This document shows, one piece after another, positions 1 to 4,008 of a stretch of 5,712 nt of DNA (position 1 is its first letter; each line of letters opens with the position of its first letter). The notes beneath the pieces were generated by a model. That model was not told the DNA's origin. It did not search any database and saw nothing but the letters and a program-made list of their open reading frames with translations. The stretch is from an uncultured Methanomassiliicoccales archaeon (lineage in GTDB: Archaea; Thermoplasmatota; Thermoplasmata; Methanomassiliicoccales; Methanomethylophilaceae). A program made the translations under genes and the position numbers. The stretch spans positions 1 to 5,712 of the forward strand of contig CAKQHC010000093.1 in the NCBI GenBank assembly GCA_934234005.1, read 5' to 3'.

Positions 1-104
1 GATCCAAAGAGATGGAACAGAATTCCGTTACCGTCAGAGATATGGCAACCGGCGAACAAAGTCTCGTCTCGGTTGACGACATCTGCAAATACGTCGGCAA
101 TTGA
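1..104 (+). CDS. hisS: Histidyl-tRNA synthetase, C-terminal end (partial, 5' end outside window)
   Basis: The reading frame is open from base 3 to a TGA at 102-104 and gives the last 33 residues of a longer protein. The stretch VTVRDMATGEQSLVSVDDI resembles the extreme C-terminus of class II histidyl-tRNA synthetases, where a beta strand of the anticodon-binding domain reads roughly 'v.vk.l.tGEQ..v' (compare KLRSLTTGEQTAV in the E. coli enzyme, from memory). The enzyme charges tRNA-His in the cytoplasm using ATP. Only this strand and the final short helix are visible; none of the catalytic motifs are in the window, so the call rests on a short match. Another class II synthetase is the main alternative. 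The gene converges with the small minus-strand gene ending at 137, with a palindrome between them. Confidence 0.68.
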   Translation, partial: SKEMEQNSVTVRDMATGEQSLVSVDDICKYVGN

Positions 105-110
105 ATGTTG

Positions 111-133
111 TGCCGGGGTTTTAAACTCCGGCA
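111..133. terminator. Palindrome between convergent genes, candidate bidirectional terminator
   Basis: The arms TGCCGGGGTTT (111-121) and AAACTCCGGCA (123-133) are reverse complements around a single central T, apart from one G/T mispair (base 117 against 127). The palindrome fills most of the 32-bp gap between the hisS stop (104) and the stop of the minus-strand gene (137). No strong T-tract follows on either strand, so it is not a classical intrinsic terminator. A role in 3'-end formation or stability for both mRNAs is inferred from its position. A protein-binding site is the alternative. Confidence 0.5.
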
Positions 134-136
134 TTA

Positions 137-370
137 TCACTCGTTGGACATGCGTCTGTAATATTCGGCGAGTTCTCTGTCCTGCGTAAACACATTTCCT
201 TTCTCCAGCATCTCGGCTAACTTATCAGCTATACAGCCGTTCATCTTCGCCATATCATTCATCTGTTCCGTGATTCTGTCATCACGGTCGCTGTCGTTGT
301 TTTTCATAAGATATTCGAGCAGAATATCGAATCTCTTCAACGTGACATTTCTGTTTATGTTGCGTGACAT
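137..370 (-). CDS. Small helical hypothetical protein, 77 aa
   Basis: I do not recognise this protein. The 77 residues have no signal peptide or membrane segment. They are charged and helix-favouring: an N-terminal segment (about residues 9-23, with RFDILLEYLMKNN), a very polar linker (24-33, SDRDDRITEQ) and a longer C-terminal segment (34-75) with heptad-like hydrophobic spacing that could form a small helical bundle or short coiled coil. On the coding strand, GTGAT lies 3 nt before the ATG and could pair with the 16S rRNA tail, but the spacing is short. A TATA-like box lies about 32 bp upstream inside an inverted repeat (395-409), so a very short leader is likely. It converges with hisS and diverges from the 127-aa gene pair. 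It is real by length, codon use and tidy convergent placement, but no function can be assigned. Confidence 0.55.
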   Translation of the reverse strand: MSRNINRNVTLKRFDILLEYLMKNNDSDRDDRITEQMNDMAKMNGCIADKLAEMLEKGNVFTQDRELAEYYRRMSNE

Positions 371-394
371 TAAATCACAAGGAAAATAACTTCC

Positions 395-409
395 AATGAT
401 ATAATCATT
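395..409. repeat. Inverted repeat over the probable TATA box of the minus-strand gene
   Basis: AATGATATAATCATT has perfect 6-bp arms (AATGAT and ATCATT) around ATA. Its AT-rich core is centred about 32 bp upstream of the minus-strand ATG (370), near the expected place of an archaeal TATA element. A factor binding here would compete with TBP. Given the AT-rich background the symmetry could be fortuitous. Confidence 0.4.
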
Positions 410-413
410 TGTT

Positions 414-430
414 TGTAATAAATGTAATAA
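414..430 (+). repeat. Tandem 9-bp direct repeat TGTAATAAA/TGTAATAA(T)
   Basis: TGTAATAA occurs at 414-421 and again at 423-430, a period of 9 bp, with a related ATGTAAT at 449-455. Spaced copies upstream of a promoter could be half-sites for a regulator. Low sequence complexity is the alternative explanation. Confidence 0.35.
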
Positions 431-497
431 TTTTAATGATTGTATTAAATGTAATTTTTAACAGCATCTGGATATACCCCTTATCGGATACTCCCGC

Positions 498-881
498 ATG
501 GATTGTTTCGAAATTGTGAAAAAAGCATTTGAACTGAAAAATATCCCGTATGAAAACATAGGCGGAACCACCATTGCCACAAACCTTCCGAACGGCAGGA
601 CATTTTTTGTCATGTGCATAAACGATGAAATCGAAATCGGACTGTCCCGTCCGAATTATTATAAAAGAATTGATGCCCGCAGAGCCACAATAGCCGGAAG
701 AAAAAGCGTATCCGGCATTGATCATATAGAATATAACGGAACTTACGGAGAGCCTATGTTCGGAACCGCAATAAAAGCCATAGACGCCACTGTTCCGGAA
801 ATGTCGAAAGCGTTGGAAGAGATGCTGAAAAATCTTAACGATGCTATGGATAACTTCGACAAATACCTGCATTTGAGATAA
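498..881 (+). CDS. Hypothetical protein, 127 aa, first member of a tandem paralogous pair
   Basis: I do not recognise a named family. The protein is soluble, with no signal peptide or membrane segment. Its layout is an N-terminal amphipathic helix (residues 2-15), a central strand-rich part (about 18-95) with alternating hydrophobic residues (RTFFVMCI, IEIGL) and an RR.T..GRK motif (61-69), and a C-terminal helix (about 100-123, with SKALEEML and AMDNFDKY). This helix-sheet-helix order resembles the general plan of YbjN or type III secretion chaperone-like folds, a weak guess only. The next gene encodes a protein of identical length that aligns almost without gaps (P17, P52, Y55, K56, G67-R68-K69), which supports this start and frame. 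There is no SD; a TATA-like box at 471-476 suggests a leaderless mRNA. A longer minus-strand frame over the same DNA lacks any such support. Confidence 0.8.
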   Translation: MDCFEIVKKAFELKNIPYENIGGTTIATNLPNGRTFFVMCINDEIEIGLSRPNYYKRIDARRATIAGRKSVSGIDHIEYNGTYGEPMFGTAIKAIDATVPEMSKALEEMLKNLNDAMDNFDKYLHLR

Positions 882-914
882 ACCATTATAGGGTTCTAAG
901 ATATATGGACGAGT

Positions 915-1298
915 ATGGACTACCGCAACACAATAAGAAGCATTCTTTTGAAATGGGACAGACCGTTCGAAGAAGTAGAAAAAGGAAAATTTATGGTCTC
1001 TCTGAGCGAACGCCGTGTTCTTTCGATAGGTTTTATCAAAAATTCAATCGGTCTCAGAGTGATGGAGCCGGAGGTCTACAAATACAGCGATCGCAGAAAA
1101 ACCATGATTTTCGGAAGAAAAGCTGCCTCCGCACATAATGTAAGGTATGACCAATCTGAGAAACAACCGGCTTTCATACTGTATATTGTACCGGAAAATT
1201 CGGATGAAGAAGAATTGTCCAAAGCAATGGATGAATGCAAAACCGATTTGGAAGCCGCAATGGATGACTTCAACAGACACATGTTCAGAACTGCATAA
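915..1298 (+). CDS. Hypothetical protein, 127 aa, second member of the tandem paralogous pair
   Basis: This protein is the diverged paralogue of the gene at 498-881: both are exactly 127 residues and start with MD. Shared residues include P17, P52, Y55-K56, a DRRKTMIFGRK motif (59-69) and a C-terminal helix with LSKAMDEC (101-108) and AAMDDFNRH (114-122). Identity is low outside these blocks, so the duplication is old or fast-evolving. It is predicted soluble, with the same helix-sheet-helix order; function unknown. The 33-bp gap from the upstream stop contains ATTATA (885-890) about 27 bp before the ATG and no SD, so the gene may have its own leaderless promoter rather than depend on read-through. 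An out-of-frame ATG at 905, also followed by GAC, opens only a short spurious frame; the alignment favours 915. Confidence 0.78.
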   Translation: MDYRNTIRSILLKWDRPFEEVEKGKFMVSLSERRVLSIGFIKNSIGLRVMEPEVYKYSDRRKTMIFGRKAASAHNVRYDQSEKQPAFILYIVPENSDEEELSKAMDECKTDLEAAMDDFNRHMFRTA

Positions 1299-1329
1299 GT
1301 CTTCGGATTTAACAAAACATCCATTTGTC

Positions 1330-1346
1330 TCATTTTCCGAAAATGA
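1330..1346. terminator. 17-bp palindrome after the paralogous pair, possible terminator
   Basis: TCATTTTCCGAAAATGA consists of two perfect 8-bp arms around one central C. It lies 31 bp after the stop codon at 1298, in a T-rich stretch, and before the TATA-like box at 1366. Its position suits 3'-end formation for the 127-aa genes. An operator for the downstream unit is equally possible. Confidence 0.35.
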
Positions 1347-1365
1347 TAACATCAAAACTGCCAAG

Positions 1366-1373
1366 TTTAATTA
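1366..1373 (+). promoter_or_regulatory. TATA-like box for the 60-aa/PH-domain unit
   Basis: TTTAATTA is centred about 29 bp before the ATG at 1399, with purines just 5' of it (CCAAG). In an archaeal promoter this would place the transcript start within a few bases of the ATG, a leaderless mRNA, in line with the missing SD there. The call depends on the archaeal assignment. Confidence 0.4.
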
Positions 1374-1398
1374 GTTTGAATGAAAAATCCTTGCGGCA

Positions 1399-1581
1399 AT
1401 GATCGATATACATCTTTGCCGCGAGTCGCAGTTTACTGTATACGCCGTTGTGTTCATCACGGCAGTATTGTTGGCAGACGTTACGGTTAACGGCGCCTCA
1501 TTCACATTCAAATTCGTATCGGCGGCGATGACCGCCCTGTCACACATGTCCAACGGAATGTTTCCGGAGGTCCGCATATGA
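1399..1581 (+). CDS. Possible small membrane protein, 60 aa, translationally coupled to the PH-domain gene
   Basis: This short frame encodes a hydrophobic segment at about residues 12-30 (FTVYAVVFITAVLLADV), then a second, less hydrophobic, helix-prone part (34-50). It would be a single-pass membrane peptide. Three points favour a real gene: third codon positions are rich in G and C as in neighbouring genes, its TGA overlaps the next ATG as ATGA, and a TATA-like box lies just upstream. Against it: no SD, no family recognised, and it may be only the leader of the PH-domain mRNA that happens to be open. The antisense frame over the same bases is of similar length but has no start signal or context. 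If real, it probably acts with the PH-domain membrane protein. Confidence 0.45.
   Translation: MIDIHLCRESQFTVYAVVFITAVLLADVTVNGASFTFKFVSAAMTALSHMSNGMFPEVRI
1566..1571 (+). promoter_or_regulatory. Strong Shine-Dalgarno site GGAGGT for the PH-domain gene
   Basis: GGAGGT ends 6 nt before the ATG at 1578, an ideal match and spacing, and fixes that start. It lies inside the last codons of the 60-aa frame, as expected for a coupled downstream cistron. Confidence 0.8.
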
Positions 1582-2042
1582 CGTACACGGAATCAATGCC
1601 TGTATTGTCGGGAACCATGCGCATACTGGTGCCTTCGGTGATGCTTGTTCTTGCCGTCCTCTGTCCCGTATCGTATCGGATGGGAATCGGCAACCATCCC
1701 CTGTCGCTTGCCGGAGTTGTGTCCGTAACAGCAGTTTTATTGTTACTGGCAATATATTCTGTATTGTCCAAAATAACCGTAACGGTGAATGATAAGGGAA
1801 TCAGAATAAACAGAATGTTCATTCCTGCCGACAATATTGCGGCATGCAGAATTGTCAATGACGTAAAACCTTACCGTAAATACGGCGGTATCGGAATAAG
1901 GCGCTCTCCGTCCGGCAAAGGATATATTTCGTCCGGGATCGGAACCGGCATAATCATCGAAAGAAAAAACGGCCCGTCCGTTGTCGTAACATCTGAACAT
2001 CCGGAAAAAATATTGGAATACTGTCTCTCAATCAAAACTTAA
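1578..2042 (+). CDS. Membrane-anchored PH-like domain protein, 154 aa
   Basis: Two hydrophobic segments, about residues 16-33 (ILVPSVMLVLAVLCPVSY) and 44-63 (LAGVVSVTAVLLLLAIYSVL), form an N-terminal membrane hairpin. A soluble domain of about 90 residues follows (65-154). It has the pattern of prokaryotic PH-like domains: VNDKGIRI (70-77), a turn with FIPADNIAACRIV (81-93), then YRKYGGIGIRR (99-109), GTGIIIERKNG (122-132), a strand with VVVTSEHPEKI (135-145) and a short closing helix. The YGG.GIR motif is typical of such membrane proteins, found in bacteria and archaea with mostly unknown function. The start is set by the GGAGGT at 1566-1571. The gene overlaps the 60-aa frame by 4 bp and converges with the regulator gene 35 bp away. 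The fold is fairly secure; the role is not known. Confidence 0.8.
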   Translation: MTYTESMPVLSGTMRILVPSVMLVLAVLCPVSYRMGIGNHPLSLAGVVSVTAVLLLLAIYSVLSKITVTVNDKGIRINRMFIPADNIAACRIVNDVKPYRKYGGIGIRRSPSGKGYISSGIGTGIIIERKNGPSVVVTSEHPEKILEYCLSIKT

Positions 2043-2049
2043 CTGGCAC

Positions 2050-2066
2050 AGGGCATATTATGCCCT
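2050..2066. terminator. Perfect 17-bp palindrome between convergent genes, candidate bidirectional terminator
   Basis: AGGGCATATTATGCCCT has perfect 8-bp arms around a single T and lies in the 35-bp gap between the PH-domain stop (2042) and the regulator stop (2078). As RNA it would give a GC-closed hairpin on both transcripts. No long T-tract follows, so termination or 3'-end protection is inferred from position. Confidence 0.5.
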
Positions 2067-2077
2067 ATACCGGCAAA

Positions 2078-2608
2078 TTACCTGCTGCTCTTCGGGGGCG
2101 TTATCATAAATCCTACGGTATGCGCGTTCCTGTCTTCGGTTGCCTTGTTTTCCGACAATGCCGAAATCATCCTTCCCACAGATTCTGTGAATCTCATCAT
2201 TTCATCGTCTGTGGCAAATACGGGCGCTGCCGTGAATGCCATAAGCGTCGGGTTGCTCTTGGACACTTTTTCGGGAAGATTATTCTCAAATTCTTCGAAG
2301 AATTTCATACAATACTGTGTAAACAGCCTCATAACCATTTCTCTGGACAGTTCGTCATTCTGATAATCCGACGTTATTCCGGCAAATCTGTATGTCTTCT
2401 CAACCGTCCCTCTGACTCTGCGCGTTGAAACAACTTCGAGCAGTCCTTCCTTTTCCAGTTTGGACAAATGGCGGTACATTGTGGAACGCGGTATATCCGG
2501 ACATCTTTCGCACAGATATTTTACCGAAGCCGTGCCCGCACTGCTCACCTCCAACATAATCTTGCCTTTTATCGGATCCACGAAGTACTGGAGAAGCTTG
2601 TCGTCCAT
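2078..2608 (-). CDS. Winged helix-turn-helix transcriptional regulator (ArsR/HTH_20-like), 176 aa
   Basis: This is a cytoplasmic DNA-binding regulator. Residues 6-75 form a winged helix: LQYFVDPIKGKIMLEV (6-21), the helix-turn-helix from about 26 to 51 with recognition helix IPRSTMYRHLSKL (39-51), and a wing ending VRGTVEKTYRF (65-75). The 'dP.K..il.ev ... IP.sT.YRHL..L...G.l.vv....vRGtvEk.Y' pattern is common in ArsR-like regulators of Firmicutes and archaea. The C-terminal part (about 80-170) is helical and ends in a strand-like segment, and probably serves dimerisation or ligand sensing; the ligand is unknown. The frame is open 31 codons further upstream, but that extension is hydrophobic and unlike the family, which normally starts 'M.. 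..f.DP'; I therefore choose the ATG at 2606-2608. A weak AT box (2634-2639) lies about 28 bp upstream. The gene is divergent from the ATPase-helicase operon, so control of that operon and of itself is likely. Confidence 0.82.
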   Translation of the reverse strand: MDDKLLQYFVDPIKGKIMLEVSSAGTASVKYLCERCPDIPRSTMYRHLSKLEKEGLLEVVSTRRVRGTVEKTYRFAGITSDYQNDELSREMVMRLFTQYCMKFFEEFENNLPEKVSKSNPTLMAFTAAPVFATDDEMMRFTESVGRMISALSENKATEDRNAHTVGFMITPPKSSR

Positions 2609-2673
2609 GCATATGATAACAATCCTTTGCACAAATAATGTTGCCGGAGAAAATCGAAAAAAAGAAACAAACA

Positions 2674-2687
2674 TCACCGTATAGTGA
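2674..2687. promoter_or_regulatory. Candidate operator TCAC-N6-GTGA
   Basis: TCACCGTATAGTGA is an imperfect palindrome with perfect 4-bp outer arms and a symmetric TA centre (5 of 7 base pairs match). It lies 27 bp upstream of the ATPase TATA box and about 65 bp from the regulator start. The divergent winged-helix protein, a likely dimer, is the obvious candidate ligand. No binding evidence exists. Confidence 0.4.
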
Positions 2688-2689
2688 GT

Positions 2690-2719
2690 TTGAAACAACA
2701 AAATGTGTAAAATTATAAT
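2690..2719 (+). promoter_or_regulatory. Promoter of the ATPase-helicase operon
   Basis: TTATAATA around 2713-2720, preceded by a purine-rich GTAAAA that suits a TFB recognition element, is a good archaeal TATA box; transcription would then start near 2742, leaving a leader of about 19 nt that includes the SD. The same bases also fit a bacterial sigma70 promoter: TTGAAA (2690-2695), 18-bp spacer, TATAAT (2714-2719). Either reading gives rightward transcription into the ATPase gene. Confidence 0.6.
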
Positions 2720-2750
2720 AATATGAAGCGATACGGGAAGTATTCGATTC

Positions 2751-2755
2751 AGGTG
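2751..2755 (+). promoter_or_regulatory. Shine-Dalgarno site AGGTG for the ATPase gene
   Basis: AGGTG lies 5 nt before the ATG at 2761 and matches the core of GGAGGTGAT, the complement of the archaeal 16S rRNA tail. It fixes the start, which also agrees with the family N-terminus. Confidence 0.7.
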
Positions 2756-2760
2756 TTACT

Positions 2761-4008
2761 ATGGCAACAACCATCCCAAAAAGAACTTTGACAACGATGA
2801 TGAACGCATTATCTTCCGGAGTAGTTCCGCGCAGAGGACTGGAATACATCGCTGTCGGAAGGAGGAAAGAAACAGAGACGTTCGTCACCGACATGGACGA
2901 TACGGCCTGTGGCGGCGGAGCGTTCAGATTTATCTCCGGAAGATTCGGCAACGGAAAATCATTCATGACGCAAATGATCCGCAACAATGCCATAGACCGC
3001 GGATTCGTCGTCATGGATGCAGACCTTGCCATCAACAGACGTCTCACGGGAAGTCACAAAGAAGGACTTAACACCTACAGAGAACTGATTCGTAACACCG
3101 CAATTAAAGCCAGGCCCGACGGGGGCGCCATGGAGATAATTCTTCAGACATGGGCAGACGAAGCACAGGACGATGTTGCCAAAGAACTCCGTGCCGTAAC
3201 TGCAGACATGTCTTCCATGCCGTTCTACAGAGATTTCATAAAAGCCGTAACTGCATACTGCGAAGATTATCTGGCCGAAAAAGACGAAATCCCTGCCTTG
3301 GAATGGCTTAAAGGAGAATGCCAATCCAAAGTCGAAGCGAAAAAACTGTTCGGCAGCTCTACCCTCATCGGCGACGAGAACTGGTATGAGATAATCAAGC
3401 TCTGGACGGAACTGTTCGTCAGACTCGGATACAAAGGACTTATTGTGTTCCTCGATGAAGCCGTTGTCCTGTACAAACTTCAGAACCGCGTTTCCAGAAG
3501 CAACAATTACGAACGCCTACTCACGATGTTCAACGACATCATGCAGGGAAAATCCACCCATCTTTCCATATACGTCTGCGGAACCCCCGAATTCATCGAA
3601 GATCCCAACCGCGGTCTGTACAGTTACGAGGCTCTCAGGTCCAGACTTGTGGGCGGAAGATTCGAAAACGGATACGACAACTATCTCGGACCCGTTATCA
3701 GTCTCAGACCCCTCACCAACGAGGAAATTTTCGTTCTTCTCAAAACAATAAAAAGTCTGCACGAACAGCGCTACGAATACGAATCCGGAATTTCGGACGA
3801 AATGATCGAAAACTATCTGCGCAGTGTCATGGCGTCGTGCATCTCCCAAAAGATGATTACCCCCAGGGAAATCACCAGAGATCTCATCAGTCTTCTGGAT
3901 ACCCTCCACCAACACCCCGAACTCAAATTCGAGGACATGATAAAAGGAAGGAAAGTCGAAGCCGACAGCAACCCTGACGACGACATCATCGAGGATCTGG
4001 AGATATGA
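2761..4008 (+). CDS. brxD: BrxD-type P-loop ATPase (DUF2791 family), 415 aa
   Basis: This is a cytoplasmic ATPase of the BrxC/BrxD (DUF2791, P-loop) group. Residues 7-30 (KRTLTTMMNALSSGVVPRRG onward) match the usual N-terminal helix of the family. Walker A is GRFGNGKS (60-67, K66 binding phosphate), Walker B GLIVFLDE (226-233, D232 and E233), a sensor-like strand IYVCGTPEF lies at 270-278, and a probable arginine finger in ALRSRL (291-296). ISLRPLTNEEI, C-terminal to these, is also typical. The middle (about 95-200) is helical, and the C-terminus is acidic and probably disordered (about 401-415). Length agrees with BrxD proteins, and all ATPase residues are present. In BREX defence (type 2) BrxD accompanies the helicase BrxHI; its exact role there is unsettled. 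Here the helicase gene follows with an ATGA overlap, supporting a joint complex. No methyltransferase or PglZ gene lies upstream, so the pair may form a separate system. Confidence 0.82.
   Translation: MATTIPKRTLTTMMNALSSGVVPRRGLEYIAVGRRKETETFVTDMDDTACGGGAFRFISGRFGNGKSFMTQMIRNNAIDRGFVVMDADLAINRRLTGSHKEGLNTYRELIRNTAIKARPDGGAMEIILQTWADEAQDDVAKELRAVTADMSSMPFYRDFIKAVTAYCEDYLAEKDEIPALEWLKGECQSKVEAKKLFGSSTLIGDENWYEIIKLWTELFVRLGYKGLIVFLDEAVVLYKLQNRVSRSNNYERLLTMFNDIMQGKSTHLSIYVCGTPEFIEDPNRGLYSYEALRSRLVGGRFENGYDNYLGPVISLRPLTNEEIFVLLKTIKSLHEQRYEYESGISDEMIENYLRSVMASCISQKMITPREITRDLISLLDTLHQHPELKFEDMIKGRKVEADSNPDDDIIEDLEI

Larger units (their letters stand above)
371..497. promoter_or_regulatory. AT-rich divergent promoter region with repeats
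   Basis: This 127-bp region lies between the start codons of the minus-strand 77-aa gene and the plus-strand 127-aa gene. It is much richer in A and T than the flanking genes, especially 395-460. It holds an inverted repeat (395-409), a tandem 9-bp repeat (414-430) and a further ATGTAAT copy at 449-455. A TATA-like GATATA at 471-476 lies about 24 bp before the ATG at 498, fitting a leaderless archaeal start; no SD precedes that ATG. The region probably holds the promoters of both divergent genes. Confidence 0.6.
2609..2760. promoter_or_regulatory. Divergent control region between regulator and ATPase-helicase operon
   Basis: This 152-bp region holds no gene. It contains a TCAC-N6-GTGA palindrome (2674-2687), a small GTTTGAAAC palindrome (2688-2696), two GAAACAA copies 28 bp apart (2664-2670 and 2692-2698), the rightward promoter with a TATA element around 2711-2722 and an SD at 2751-2755. 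A weak AT box (2634-2639) probably serves the leftward gene. Such a layout suits a regulator that binds between its own gene and its target operon. Confidence 0.65.

Noticed and set aside
405..872. Minus-strand open frame of 155 codons over the first 127-aa gene
   Set aside because: It is longer than the plus-strand gene, but its protein is low-complexity and Phe/Ile/Gly/Ser-rich, as antisense translations often are. The plus-strand product has a paralogue next door of identical length; the antisense frame has no counterpart there.
905..1138. Alternative ATG at 905 opening a 77-codon plus-strand frame
   Set aside because: It is out of frame with the 127-aa paralogue, gives a basic low-information protein and ends inside the real gene. 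The ATG at 915 is supported by alignment with the first copy.
1371..1577. Minus-strand frame of 68 codons opposite the 60-aa gene
   Set aside because: It has no start signal and a Thr/Asn/Ala-rich composition typical of an antisense shadow. Downstream coupling and the hydrophobic helix favour the plus strand.
2609..2701. N-terminal 31-codon extension of the winged-helix regulator
   Set aside because: The extension is rich in Phe and Val, unlike family members, and would cover the palindromes of the control region. The ATG at 2606-2608 directly precedes the conserved start of the domain.
2400..3047. Minus-strand frame of 215 codons spanning the control region
   Set aside because: It overlaps both the winged-helix regulator, in another frame, and the ATPase N-terminus including Walker A. 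Both of those have clear family motifs.
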